Source: Ahaetulla prasina
Lineage: Eukaryota; Chordata; Lepidosauria; Squamata; Colubridae
Reading direction: 5' to 3'
Assembly: GCF_028640845.1 (NCBI RefSeq)
Contig: NC_080539.1
Coordinates: 157,541,236-157,605,235 of the forward strand
DNA: 64,000 nucleotides
Shown here: piece by piece, positions 21,340 to 32,499 of the stretch
How positions within the stretch are numbered: the stretch's first letter is position 1
Layout of the letters: each line of letters begins with the position of its first letter
The notes under the pieces: model-generated
Told to the model about the DNA's origin: nothing
Databases searched by the model: none
What the model saw: the letters and a program-made list of their open reading frames with translations, nothing else
Position numbers and translations under genes: made by a program

Positions 21340-22220
21340 GTGGCTTTGGACTCATTATCACATCCCTTTAACTCTTAAGTTCATAAAACGTTCATGAAAT
21401 ACGTTCTGCTAACCATTTTTTAATTCCATGATTTTAGGATGTTGCTTTGTCTAATCCCTAGTCTGCTTCTACTTCATCAGCAATAGTGGTAATGACATAG
21501 TCAGAGATGGGATACTGCCCAGCATCTTTTAGCCATTTTAGGCTGGCACCTCAAACACTCTTCTCTATTTTCTCATCATTCTGTTTTGTTTTTGTTGATT
21601 TGCTTGCATTGTTTGCTTCAGGACAGCTTGCAAACTCACCAGTGGCTTAGATAGGCAAAGCCAGGAGACAGGTTAGCTGTCTAACTGTTATTATTTTTGT
21701 TAACTTGGGACATTGAATGCCTAATAGCCATGGGGATGTGAGAAAAAATGGAGATAAAAGGGGTGTAACCTTCAGAGGTAGAGCTGTCTAGGTTTCCCCA
21801 GGCTGGGTTAAATCAAAGGGGAGTTTCTTTTTTATAAATAATTTCTACAACTACATCATCTCTGAATTATAACAGGTTCTAATTTACTGAACAACCATTT
21901 TGCTTTTGTTTTTTCAAACCACTCCTGGTTGGAGTTCTCTTCTGGGTCCTGTTGCTATGGGAGTTACAACTCAGTCCAAACCAGATTGTAGAGATGGGGT
22001 ACTTCTGATGCACAAGGCAAGAGGTCATTGTTTTCCTCCCCCTGTTTCTTTAAGCTGCCTTGAATACCCAGCCAGCCGGTTCCCTGTAGATGATAGAAGG
22101 CAATGAAAAAGCATCTGCTGTTTTGTTTTGTTTTTTAAAGCATCCCAGCTAGTCCTTGCTCCAGGCCAGAAAATGCAGCAGTCTCTCTCTTATCTGAATA
22201 TCATCCTATGTTCCTGTCAA
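21340..22220. other. No recognisable feature
   Basis: No transposon ends or coding frame recognised. Confidence 0.4.
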
Positions 22221-22226
22221 AATGGA

Positions 22227-23146
22227 TTTTATTTATTTTTTATTCATTTATTTTGTCAAACATGTATGAGATAATAGGAATAAGTATAAACATGGATATG
22301 AACCAGTGGTGGATTTCAATTTTTTTTACTACCAGTTCTGTGGGTGTGTCTTGGTGGGCGTGGCATGACTTGATGGGCGTGGCTTGATCGGCATGGCAGG
22401 GGAAAGATACTGTAAAATCTCCATTCCCTCCCCAATCCTGGGGAAGGTTACTGCAAAATCCCCATTCCTCCTGATCAACTGGGACTTGGGAGGCAGAGAA
22501 TAGATGGGGGTGGGACCAGTCAGAGGTTTTAGTACTAGTTCTCCGAACTACTCATAATTTCCACTACTGGTTCTCCAAAACTGGTCAGAACCTGCTGAAA
22601 CCCACCTCTGATATGAACACAGGAAATGGATACAAATAAATGGGGACAGGACAGGGATGGTAGGCATGCTGGTGCACTTATGCATGCCCCTTTCAGACCT
22701 CGTAGGAATGGGGTGAGGTCAACAGTGGACAGTTTAAGGTTAAAGTTATGGGGGTTTGAGGATGTAACCACCGAGTCAGGTAGTGCATTCCAGGCATTGA
22801 CCACTCTGTTGCTGAAGTCGTATTTACTGCAATTGAGTTTGGAACAGTTTACCTTGAGTTTGTATCTACTGTGTGCTCATGTATTATTGCGGTTGAAGCT
22901 GAAACAGTCATTGACAGGTAGGACATTGTAGCAGATAATTTTGTGTACAAGCTTAGGTCAGACCGTAGTCGGCGTAGTTCTGGGTTGTCCAAGCCCAAAA
23001 TTTCAAGCCTGATGGCATGAAGCAAAGGAGTGGAGGACTTTTCTTGTGAAATACCTCTGGACTCTCTCAATTTTATTAATATCCTATATACAGTGTGGAT
23101 TCCAGGCAGATGAGCTGTATTTGAGAATTGGTCTAGCAAAGGTTTT
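22227..23146 (-). mobile_element. CR1/L3-type LINE, C-terminal region and 3' UTR
   Basis: In antisense, a decayed ORF2 C-terminus from about 23146 down to 22705, then the 3' UTR (GGGGCATGCATAAGTGCACC reversed at 22675-22694) and a tail at 22227-22250. The translation resembles the 43696-44124 protein, with several stops. It is split by the hAT at 22304-22610. Confidence 0.82.
22304..22610. mobile_element. hAT element nested in CR1
   Basis: 307 bp, CAGTGGTGGATTTCA ... TGAAACCCACCTCTG, with perfect TSD ATATGAAC (22296-22303, 22611-22618). The interior is shared with 44674-44925 and 60898-61167. Confidence 0.96.
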
Positions 23147-23149
23147 GTA

Positions 23150-24500
23150 TCCCCCCCCTTTTTTTTTTTTTGATTCTCCTCACTGCCTTTACTATAACCA
23201 ACCCAACCCACCATTTTCATCTGCAGAAAAACTGCAGATGGAATTTCAAGGGCCTGGCAGGCTGTCAGGTCCCAAATATGGAAGATGAATATGTGAGGTA
23301 GCAATAGGAGACACCATGTTCCAAAATCGTCCCCTGCCACTCTTTCAAAAGAGCATTAGACACATGTTCAGGCAGAGCTCAACCAACAGCTAGCAAGCAT
23401 GTCACTCGGGGAATTTGAACGGTGGTTAATCTCTCTGTCTCAGGCAATGCCATGTTCAGCTCTGTTTCTCCACATGTTAAGGGGAGTGATTGGTGGTTGA
23501 TTCTCCCACTAGCAGAAGATGCTACAAATGATACCATGGGGACTCACCAATCACTTTCACTGAGTTATCCCACACAAAAACTGTAAGGACAGAATCAATT
23601 GCGGGCCTCGTTCCTGAAAGCAGAATGAAGTTAAGCCACGGGGTAGTAGAGTTTATGGCAATGTATGTTCCCACAGACTGAAGGGCTGGAGGATTGCACG
23701 CTCAGCCAATTGCGAGGAGGAGGAGGAGGCAGGGAAGGAGGAGAACCAGGATTTAAGGCACTAGAGGCACCATTTCAATATCAATAAATCAGTTGTGGAG
23801 TTGTTGTTTTTTTTGCCAGAGGGAATTGTGATTTCTTTCGTGGGGGTTGACAGGTGGGGAAAAAAAATGCCATGATCGAGATTTAAAAACAAAGAAAGAA
23901 AGAAATGAAGATAAATCAGTTGCATATGTTGATGATAGCGAGATGAGTTGGATTTTGTATTTTATTTTATTTAGGGATATTTTTTTTATGAGAAAAGAGG
24001 GGAAATTTTGCCCTTCAGTGTTTGTTGCTGGTACTGTTATGCATTATGGATATCATGCAATCTATTCCATAAGTTTTTAAAACTTGCTCTTGACATCAGT
24101 CCTCCATCCAGAGATTGCTGGTGTGACATAAATGAAAACCTTTTTTCATTTTTTTTAAAGCTGACTTTTTATTCTTTTAAGGCATGGGACTCTAGGTCCT
24201 CTGCCCAGCGCCACTCGCTTGTAAAATGGATGGCTATATATATTAGATAAATAAACAGGCATCATTCAGACAGACAGCTACTTTTGCATGCTTCCTTTCT
24301 ACCCTTGAATTAAGAAGAAGCAATGGCAATATTATAAACTGATAGATTGATTGACCAACTGATACAAAAATACTAAGCATCCTGGAAGAATGATAGTGTT
24401 TGATAGACATATTAGGGGAAAGAACACGTCACATTATCCATTTCTTTTTAGTGTTTAACTAGACAACCTATGATTGCCTAATAAATATTTAGTAAATTTC
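23150..24500. other. Unclassified; possible LTR-like segment near 23570-23850
   Basis: 23574-23852 runs TGTAAGGACAG ... GGGTTGACA and holds GGATTTAAGGC and CAATAAATCAG, TATA-like and poly(A)-like signals in LTR-like order. I find no target duplication, so it remains only a suggestion. The rest has no recognisable feature. Confidence 0.25.
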
Positions 24501-24504
24501 AGAG

Positions 24505-24990
24505 ATATTTTCTTATCTAAACAGAGAACAGCATGACCACAGGGGGGCAAAAAAGCAGTGGGAGCAATTTCCGACTTCCTGCCGGCTTCCTCATTGTGGA
24601 ATGGAAAGTTGGCAGGGAGTATTGGAAATCTTCCTCCCTCCCTCTTCCTTCCTCACACTCCCCCAGACCCTCAGCATGCTGTCTTTCTCTCTGCAAGCTT
24701 CCTACAAGCAAAGACTTATTTAGTGGAAAACTGACAAGGAGCATTGCCAATCACAATTGAGTTCTTGCCGGCTTCTCCACTGACTTATGGGAAATTGTGA
24801 GGAAGTGCTGGAAATGAAGATCACATGACCACAGCTCTGAAAGGGAAATCAACTCCCCAAATTTCATCCCTTTCAGAGTAATGTGTCCCATCATTCTGTA
24901 AATAATCTTATTTAAGCTACCTTAGTGGAAAAATTGTTGCCTTATGATGCATCATTACACCCAATTGAAGATTATAAACGATTAAATATG
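24505..24990. other. Possible old DNA-transposon remnant
   Basis: Words such as CTTCCTGCCGGCTTCC (24573-24588), TTGCCGGCTTCTCCACTGACTTATGGGAA (24766-24794) and GATCACATGACC (24820-24831) resemble the interior of the Mariner-like elements seen elsewhere. No ends are defined. Confidence 0.3.
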
Positions 24991-25016
24991 CAGGAGAATT
25001 TTAGTAGTATATAGAT

Positions 25017-25152
25017 CAGGGCTGTCAAACTCCCAGCCCGCGGGCTGGATGCGTCACACGCTGGCCACGCCCACCCCCGGTTTAGCGAAGGGGGAAAAAA
25101 GTCCCGATACATCATGTGACACTGCTGTGGCGACGCAGGTTTGATACCCCTG
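25017..25152. mobile_element. hAT MITE (CAGGGCTGTCAAACT family)
   Basis: 136 bp, CAGGGCTGTCAAACTCCC ... GTTTGATACCCCTG, with TSD ATATAGAT/ATATAAAT. GC-rich interior with CCCGCGGGCTGGATGCGTCA. Non-coding. Confidence 0.88.
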
Positions 25153-25160
25153 ATATAAAT

Positions 25161-27394
25161 TATGCAGAGTTTGGGTAACTCAAATGTTTTTAGTCTACTG
25201 CGGTCCTCAAATAAGAGGATAATGTTACTTCTGAAAAAAAGTTCCCATCTGAAATTAATTCATTTTTAACAGCAACAAAATCTTCTCTTGTACCAGCAGA
25301 TTTTAAATAATTCTGAAGGTGTTGACAATATTTTTTTTTTGACTAATGGCAAATTGAGACAGTTTTGAAAAGTGCTAATTATTTACCACATAAAAAAGAA
25401 AGAAAAGAAACTGTTCCACCACCTGCATGTGAAATATTTCAATGTACTGGTAAGTGTTACTTACACCCAGTTGGGGAGGAGGGCTTTTGGCATTAATCTA
25501 TTGTGTAAATTCGCGTGCATGGTGGGGATTTTCCTCACTTGATTCTCATTTGCATAATAAGGTAGCTTAAGGATAAGGAATCAGACAGCATTTATTTTCT
25601 TTGCCTATTTGGAATTTTCTTGCCTTAATTGGCCTTTAGCAAACTTTATTCAGCAATCAGGAAATTCATAGCTCTCTGAACAAGAGATGTATGTATTTGA
25701 ATGTCATTTTTGGGTGACAGCTTAGCAGTTTGAGTACGTGTTCTTGCATGTTGTCAAGGTTTCTAGATAGCAAATTCTAGAGGAACATTGCTATGGTTAA
25801 GGCTTTACATCCAAAGTCATGTTTAGAATTAAAAGCAGTGTTTGAACAAAAGATTCTACCTTACACCAATGGTCAACTAGTTATATCTTTGAATCCTGAT
25901 GGTATGAATCATAGGGTGTCTTTCATTGTTCAGTCTTTTCCATGCCACTGTGGAATGAGGCAGGATGCTTGAACTTATTACTGCAATAAGCTTATATTGT
26001 TACTGCAATAAAGTGGCAATTTCCACATTAGCTTGCACCTAGAACTCTTCCTGTCCGGTTCCTATATCCAGGCCAGAGCAAGCAAGCACACCACTCAGCT
26101 CTACCAGCTAAAAAATACACTGCATATTGCAAAATTGAAGACTCCAAAAGGGAAGCAAAGGTGAAAATCCTACTGGTGGAGGATCAGGGACTATATCTAC
26201 CTGCTGGTTCCTAAAGAAGAGGAAGCTATTTGATTCAGTGTAATCGTTGATCGTCATCATAACAATGGAGATGTGCATCCTGTTTTTAGGAATAACCATA
26301 CTGTCTTGGTTGCAGTGACATGGCAGCAGAGTTCTACTTTGTGGGTGGATGATCAGAGGGATGGAAAGAGAGCAGATGGGAGACAAGTTGAACCCAGGAG
26401 TCACGTTTGGCGCAAGATGTTCTGCAGATTATAGTTTGAGGCTAGGAATAGAACAGCTACTCTTTAGTTCAAAATGCAGCATAATACACAAGCATGCTGC
26501 CATTCTAACACAGTTCAGAACTCTTGGCCCGCTAACTTTTTAATTTAATACTTGGTTACCCTGAAGTCTGCTGTAAGCATGCTACCAGAGCCTTTTACCA
26601 AAATATTATATTTAATCATTTTCAGATTTTGAAGTAGCACTGCAATGTTTAGTTGATTAAATTAATTTGAATAAGGACCCCCCTTACTCAGCATTAATTG
26701 AACAGCAGAAATTATTACTCATATATCTATATTAGGGACAAGTGTAATTAGTTCAATCAATCCTTATGGGTCATACAACTATACAATTCTCCACTGTGCT
26801 GTTTTTGTTTTAGTTTGGAGGACAAAATTTGTAATGTGCAATTTCTGTAAGCAAACTGCTTGTCTTGTTAAAAATAAAATTAATTTATTTTGGATGGAAA
26901 AATGAGAGGATGGGGCAATACGTTTTCTAATGAAATATGCCCCTCTAAGGTGGATCCAGAATCTGTTGGAAATCCATGATGTTAAAATAATATATTTTAG
27001 GAAAAATGTACAAGAGAAAAAGTCTTAAACATCTTCAAAAGCAACTTGAAGCTATTATGTATCATGTTTGTTTAGCTCTCCCTTCCAGTCCTTTCCAGTG
27101 TAAGCTGCTTGGTTGTCTGTCTGTTTATCAGTCTAGCTTGTCTCCCTGACTGTATTAGACTGCTAATTCAGTACAGGCTCCAGGCAGCTTACACACATAA
27201 AACACAAGACATTGGACCATTGTTCCCAAAGAAAACAATAACACAAACCCTAACCTCAGAGAGATTCCTGCATTCCTATATTCTTCTACCATGAAGCATT
27301 CTTCAAAGAGCTCAGTCTTTGCCACTGGAGGAAGAGAGGCGTGAACCTGATTCAGCATGAGCTAAAGATACTATTGCAGAGAGTAAGTGCATGA
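25161..27394. other. No recognisable feature
   Basis: About 2.2 kb of AT-rich sequence in which I recognise no repeat ends, coding frame or RNA gene. It is the longest repeat-poor stretch in the left half of the window. Confidence 0.4.
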
Positions 27395-27398
27395 CAGG

Positions 27399-27977
27399 TG
27401 TAGGAATTTAGCACCCACCCCCCTCCTAGAAGAATGAAATATTTTAGAAAATATTTAAAAAGGCAGAATATATTTCCCTGGATGAGAAATGGAGAAACAT
27501 GTTTTAAAGACAAAGCAACTTCCTGACTCCCCCCCCACCTTTGTCAATGGGCCATTAAAACTTCAGCTAAGCTCACTCATTCTCCCCACCTTTGTCAATG
27601 GGCAATTAAGGCTTCAGCCAAGCTCACTCAATCCCCCCCACCTTTGTCAATGACCATCTTTTGCAACACAATAGAACAGAAACTCACCACATGGCAAGGC
27701 TCAGGCAAGCTTGAGGGACAACCTACAAGGCTAGCTAAGACTCCCACCCCCTGGGAGTCTTGACAACCAATCAGGATACTCTTCCTGTGCCCCAGAAAGT
27801 TCAAAGCTCAGAAAAAGCATAAAACCAGGGAGCACACAGGATCTCAGCCCTTTTCTGTTCAGGATCTCAACCCATGTGATCCTGACCACCATTAAACCAT
27901 CTTTCCAAGCAGTCTCCATGTTTCCAGTGTCTTTGTCCTCAACTGGAACTGAACCCAGATGGATATTTCTTCCAACA
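27399..27977 (+). mobile_element. Solo LTR (TGTAGGAA...TTCCAACA)
   Basis: The termini TGTAGGAA and TTCCAACA are near-inverted and flanked by the 4-bp duplication CAGG (27395-27398, 27978-27981). It has a TATA-like GCATAAAACC at 27818, an ATTAAA poly(A)-type signal at 27891-27896, and a U5-like CTTTCCAAGCAGTCTCCATG stretch. There is no internal retroviral region, so it is a solo LTR of an endogenous retrovirus-like element. Confidence 0.8.
27530..27654 (+). repeat. 51-52 bp minisatellite in LTR U3
   Basis: About 2.4 units of a block beginning CACCTTTGTCAATGGGC and ending CAGCTAAGCTCACTCA. Unit starts lie near 27537, 27588 and 27640. Tandem U3 repeats often act as enhancers; here that is inference. 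Confidence 0.85.
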
Positions 27978-28144
27978 CAGGGAAGGATGGAGGGAAGATT
28001 CCTTACCAAGACAAAATCGGATAAATACGGTTGGATCAAAGACTGAGAACATGGCTTATGAAAATATCTTAGTCAGCTCTCCCCATCCCAATTCACATGA
28101 TGATAAAAGAGGAAGGATAAAATTGCACACACAGAACCGATGTG

Positions 28145-28422
28145 TCTGCAATTTAGAGGTCCTCTTCAATTCATGGCTCTTTTTCAAGGAACAGGTAATG
28201 GCCATGACCATGAGGAACTTTGTATAGTTTTGCATTGGGTGTCCTTTCCTGAACTGGGAGGTTCTGCTCGCTCTCATTCATGCCTTAATCACCTCCTAGG
28301 TAGATTACTGCAAAGTGCTTACATTGGGGCTGTCCTTGAGCAGCATCCAGATACTATAGTTAGTCAAAAGACAGCCTTTGTGGCTCTGAGGATGTTACAT
28401 CTCTGCACAGGTTGCCAATAAC
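28145..28422 (+). mobile_element. Ancient L2 LINE remnant, left part
   Basis: Translation in the main frame gives VCNLEVLFNSWLFFKEQV, then LALIHALITS-VDYCKVLTLG and a decayed VQNAAA region. This aligns with VRNLGVLLD...HALVTSRLDYCNALY of intact L2. Several stops show age. It is interrupted by a young L2 and continues at 31592. Confidence 0.72.
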
Positions 28423-29536
28423 ACAGGTTGTTCCAGGATTAGAGGGTGGTTCAATCTGTACGGTAAGTGGGAGAGGCAGATATGGCGGAGGGGGGGGGCC
28501 GTATCGAGTTTGGGGAGCACGTGTGCGATGTCTAAAAGCGATCACGTGCTCCGGCCCCTTAGTCCCTACCCGTTCCTCGGGCGGCCGTGATCCTCAGAGC
28601 CTGGATCTTCGGCTGATGTTATGTAATGCCCGGTCCGTGGTAAATAAAGCCCCCTTGATCTGTGATCTTATTCAGGGGGAGGCCGCGGACCTTATGGGCA
28701 TTACGGAGACCTGGTTGGGGCCAGAGGGGGGGGTCCCCCTCGTTGAACTATGCCCCCCAGGTTTCCGAGCATTCCATCAGCCGAGGGCCCAGGGGAGGGG
28801 TGGAGGGGTGGCGGTTGTCATTAAGGAAGATCTAGAGCCGAGGGAGGCCACTGTTCCTCAGATTGCCGGCTGTGAATCCCTTTATGTGAGGTGGGGCCAT
28901 AGGAATCAGTTGGGCTTGTTGATCGCGTACCTGGCTCCTTGCTGCGTGACCACAGCCCTGCCCGAGCTGCTGGAGTTATTGGCCACTGTGGCAGTTGAGA
29001 CCCCCAAACTTATAGTTATGGGGGATTTCAACTTGCCATCAGTTGGCTTATCATCGACTGCAGCTCGGGAGTTCCAGGCTTCCATGACGGCCTTGGACCT
29101 GATACGAGTAAATGATGGCCCTACGCACATGGGGGGAGGCACGCTGGATCTGATTTATATCTCTGGTCAGTGGTTAAATGATCTGATATTAGACGATTTA
29201 GTAACAGAACCAATGTCATGGTCTGATCATTTTCTCCTTCGCCTAGACTTCCGAACCGCCGCCCACCATCGCAGGGAGACGGAGCCTCTACGTTGGTTCC
29301 GTCCCAGGCGCCTGATGGACCCTGAGAGGTTCCTGACGGAGCTTGGGCCATTCCCTGAGGATCTGGCCCGCGGCACGACTGAGGAACTAGTTGCGGCCTG
29401 GGAACAGGCCACGGCTGGGGCCTTGGACCGTGTCGTGCCTTTGCGGCCTCTGACCCGCGCAGATCTCGACCGCCCTTGGTTCTCCGAGGGGCTGAGAGAG
29501 ATGAAACGCCGGAGAAGACGCCTAGAGAGCACTTGA
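28412..29536 (+). CDS. L2 ORF2 endonuclease portion, 374-codon open frame
   Basis: An APE-like endonuclease that would nick target DNA for target-primed reverse transcription. Motifs in order: MLCNARSVVNKAPLICDLI (about residues 69-87), ITETWL (about 100), GGGVAVVIKE (about 136), AYLAPCC, MGDFNLPSVG with the catalytic Asp/Asn (about 206), GGGTLDLIYIS, and WSDHFLLRLDF with the terminal Ser-Asp-His (about 272). The frame ends at 29536 at a frameshift (LEST then stop) where a linker should lead into RT. The first codons derive from flanking old L2, so the given start is only the open-frame limit. Confidence 0.85.
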   Translation: MPITQVVPGLEGGSICTVSGRGRYGGGGGPYRVWGARVRCLKAITCSGPLVPTRSSGGRDPQSLDLRLMLCNARSVVNKAPLICDLIQGEAADLMGITETWLGPEGGVPLVELCPPGFRAFHQPRAQGRGGGVAVVIKEDLEPREATVPQIAGCESLYVRWGHRNQLGLLIAYLAPCCVTTALPELLELLATVAVETPKLIVMGDFNLPSVGLSSTAAREFQASMTALDLIRVNDGPTHMGGGTLDLIYISGQWLNDLILDDLVTEPMSWSDHFLLRLDFRTAAHHRRETEPLRWFRPRRLMDPERFLTELGPFPEDLARGTTEELVAAWEQATAGALDRVVPLRPLTRADLDRPWFSEGLREMKRRRRRLEST

Positions 29537-29539
29537 GGT

Positions 29540-30131
29540 CCAGTCGTTCGAAGCTGATCGGACACTAGTTAGGTCCTATTCCAGGACCTACCTAGTGGCA
29601 ATGAGGGAGGCGAGGCGCCCACGCCCACCCTCATTGCGCCGGCAGATAACCGCCCGGCCGCCCTGTTTGGTGACCCGCCTCCTTCATCAGGAGGTGCGGA
29701 TGACCCGTTACAGGGACGTGCCGAGGAGTTTAGTGGTTATCTATACGACAAAATCGCCAGCTCCGGGATGGTCTGGACCGAAATTGGGATGATCCAAGCG
29801 AGGGAGAGGAGGCACGTCTTGTTGAGCCTGTTTGGGATGGGTTTGACCCTGTGGCTCCCGAGGACGTGGACAGGTTGTTGGGGAGGCTCCGCGCCACTAC
29901 ATGTTTATTGGATCCGTGTCCTTCCTGGCTGGTGCTGGCTACTCAGGAGGTGACACGAGGCTGGCTCCAGAGGATTATAAATGCTTCTTTGTTGGAAGGG
30001 GTTTTTCCTGCCGCCTTGAAAGAGGCGGTGGTGAGACCCCTCCTTAAGAAGCCCTCTTTGGGCCCGGCTATTTTGGGAAACTATCGTTAGTCTCCAACCT
30101 TCGCTTTGTTGCGAAGGTTGTAGAGAGTGCT
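29540..30131 (+). pseudogene. L2 ORF2 linker between EN and RT, frameshifted
   Basis: Connects the endonuclease and RT in several frames: SRQITARPPCLVTRLLHQEV-type text, WDGFDPVAPEDVDRLLGRLRATTCLLDPCPSWL (about 29833-29935) and FPAALKEAVVRPLLKKPSL (about 30004-30060), which is the usual pre-RT segment. Small indels break it. Confidence 0.75.
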
Positions 30132-30956
30132 GTGGCGCGTCAGCTACCCCAATACCTGGAAGAATCCGTCTATCTAGACCCGTTCCAGTCCGGCTTCCGA
30201 CCCGGTTACAGCACGGAGACAGCTTTGGTCGCATTGGTGGATGATCTCTGGAGGGCCAGGGACAGGGGTTATTCCTCTGCCCTGGTCCTATTAGATCTCT
30301 CAGCGGCTTTTGATACCATCGACCATGGTATCTTGCTGCGCCGGCTGGGGGGATTGGGAGTGGGAGGCACCGTTTATCGGTGGTTCTCCTCCTATCTCTC
30401 CGACCGGCCGCAGACGGTGTTGGCAGGGGGGCAGAGGTCGACCGCGAGGGCCCTCACTTGTGGGGTGCCGCAGGGGTCGATTCTCTCGCCCCTTCTGTTC
30501 AACATCTACATGAAGCCGTTGGGTGAGATCATCAGTGGCTTTGGGGTGAAGTACCATCAGTACGCTGATGACACTCAGTTGTACTTCTCCACCCCAGGTC
30601 ACCCCAATGAAGTTGTCGAAGTGCTGTCCCGGTGCTTGGAAGCCGTACGGGTCTGGATGGGGAGAAACAGGCCCAAGCCCAATCCCTCCAAGACGGAGTG
30701 GCTGTGGATGCCGGCATCTCGATTCAGTCAGCTGCAGCTGCAGCTGACTGTTGGAGGCGAGTTATTGGCCCCAAAGGATAGGGTGCGCAACTTAGGTGTC
30801 CTCCTGGATGAGCGGCTGTCGCTTGAAGATCATTTGACGGCCGCCTCCAGGGGGCCTTCCACCAGGTTCGCCTGGTTCGCAGTTGCGCCTTCCTTGATCG
30901 GGATGCCTTGTGCACAGTCACTCATGCACTCGTTACCTCTCGCTGGATTATTGTAA
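30132..30956 (+). CDS. L2 ORF2 reverse transcriptase core, open frame
   Basis: 275 codons holding the RT palm. It reads YLDPFQSGFRPGYSTETALVAL, then [19 protein letters not shown] (motif A with the catalytic Asp), [21 protein letters not shown] (motif B) and YADDTQLYFSTP (motif C, the YADD box with both Asp present), then PSKTEWLWMP and VRNLGVLLDERLSLEDHL. All RT catalytic residues are present. The frame is lost at about 30860-30950, so the C-terminal domain continues in another frame to about 31370. L2-clade assignment is from these motifs. Confidence 0.87.
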   Translation: MARQLPQYLEESVYLDPFQSGFRPGYSTETALVALVDDLWRARDRGYSSALVLLDLSAAFDTIDHGILLRRLGGLGVGGTVYRWFSSYLSDRPQTVLAGGQRSTARALTCGVPQGSILSPLLFNIYMKPLGEIISGFGVKYHQYADDTQLYFSTPGHPNEVVEVLSRCLEAVRVWMGRNRPKPNPSKTEWLWMPASRFSQLQLQLTVGGELLAPKDRVRNLGVLLDERLSLEDHLTAASRGPSTRFAWFAVAPSLIGMPCAQSLMHSLPLAGLL

Positions 30957-31591
30957 TGCTCTCACATGGGGCTCCCTTAAGGTGCACTCAAGGCTTCAGC
31001 TAGTCCAGAATGCAGCTGCGGGTGATAGAGGAGGGTCTCGTACTCCCATGTAACACCCCTCCCGCGCAGACTGCACTGGCTACCTGTCGCCGGGTGCACT
31101 TTAAGGTTTTGGTTATGACCTTTAAAGCGCCCATGGCTTAGGGCCTGGGTACTTACGGGACCGCCTACTGTTACCATATGCCTCCCACCGACCCGCACGC
31201 CTCACAGAGAGGGACTTCTCAGGGTGCCGTCCGCCAAGCAATGTCGGCTGGCGGCCCCAGGAAGGTCCTTCTCTGTGGGGCTCCACACTCTGGAACGAAC
31301 TTCCCCGGGTTTACGCCAAATACCTGACCTTCGGACCTTTCGCGAACTGAAGACACATCTTTTTATTCGCTGGGCTGGCTTAAATTTTATGGATTGTATA
31401 GTTTTATTATTAATTTTAAACGGGTTTTAATTTTTATATATTTTAAAATTTTAGGCAAGTATAATAAGTTTTTTAATTCTGCATTTTTAGGTTATTGTCT
31501 AGTCTGTTTTTATTTGCCTGTACACCGCCCTGAGTCCTTCGGGAGAAGGGCGGTATAAAAATCTAATAAATGAAAATGAAAAAATGAAATA

Positions 31592-31720
31592 AGCTTCTGA
31601 GTTCAATTGAAGGTTCTGGTGGTTACCTATAAAGTGCTCCATGGTATGAAGGCCAGGTTATTTACAGGACTGCCTTTCCCCAATCTTTTCTACTTATTGA
31701 TTTGGGGGCAAGGAAGGTAA
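31592..31720 (+). mobile_element. Ancient L2 LINE remnant, right part
   Basis: GTTCAATTGAAGGTTCTGGTGG and ATAAAGTGCTCCATGGTATG translate to a decayed VQ-KVLVVTYKVLHGMRPGYL, continuing the old L2 left at 28422. It confirms that the younger L2 split a single older copy. Confidence 0.72.
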
Positions 31721-31944
31721 GAGGAATAAGAATTTCTGGTACTTGCAGAGGGCTTTGTTTTTCTTTGTATGACGGTGTCCTTCTGTTATCCTGGGGAAAA
31801 AAGGAAGTAAAGGAATCACACCGATAGGTATGATAGAACTGGGGCTTTCAGCAGACCAAGCCAAGCATACAAGTTTTGAGGGATGCTGGTAATTTAATTT
31901 TTCAGTAACTTGTGCTCCGTGATTATACACTATCTAGTCATTTA

Positions 31945-32212
31945 GGCTGCGGTGTGGCTCAGGCTGTAAGAAGCCTGTTATTAAACACAGCTGCTTGCAA
32001 TTGCTGCAGGCTCGAGTCCCACCAGGCCCAAGGTTGACTCAGCCTTCCATCCTTTATAAGGTAGGTAAAATGAGGACCCAGATTGTTGGGGGGGCAATAA
32101 GTTGACTTTGTATATAAATATACAAATAGGATGAGACTATTGCCTTACACAATGTAAGCCGCCCTGAGTCTTCGGAGAAGGGCGGGATATAAATGTAAAA
32201 TTAAAAAAAAAA
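31945..32212 (+). mobile_element. tRNA-derived SINE with L2-like 3' end
   Basis: The 5' tRNA-like head has an A box (GTGGCTCAGGCTG, about 31954) and a B box (GGCTCGAGTCCCACC, about 32009). The body has CTTCCATCCTTTATAAGG and ATGAGGACCCAGATTGTTGG. The 3' end is the L2 hairpin (GCCGCCCTGAGTC ... AAGGGCGG) and an A-rich tail. Pol III transcription and L2-driven mobility are inferred. Confidence 0.88.
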
Positions 32213-32499
32213 TTTTAGAATGGAGACTCTCCACAGTGTTGGAGAGCCTGCTTTCCAGATAATCTCAGCTGGGGCAACAGATGCCAAATCTTGTCTGGTT
32301 TGGGGAAATGTTTGAATAGAAGATGACTATGTCAGGCTGACAACTGGGAAGCAGCAAAACATCTCTGAAAACGTCAGTGGCAAACCACTTCTGTTCAGCT
32401 GCCTCCCAAACTGTATAATTGTGTCTAACTAGGCATCACAAACTGGACTCACACGTCCCCCAAGAAAAGTAACTAAAAAGATAAAGGGCCAGGAAGGAA

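Larger units (their letters stand above)
28423..31590 (+). mobile_element. L2 LINE (5'-truncated, EN and RT largely readable)
   Basis: Begins within the pre-EN part (GAGGGTGGTTCAATCTG), then EN, linker, RT, C-terminal domain, 3' UTR hairpin (31522-31554) and a short AAAT-like tail. It is the best preserved EN and RT in the window, though the two domains are in different frames. It is inserted inside an older L2 copy. Confidence 0.9.

Noticed and set aside
27530..27654. Short repeats considered as a CRISPR-like array
   Set aside because: Units are contiguous with no unique spacers, and the sequence lies in a vertebrate LTR.
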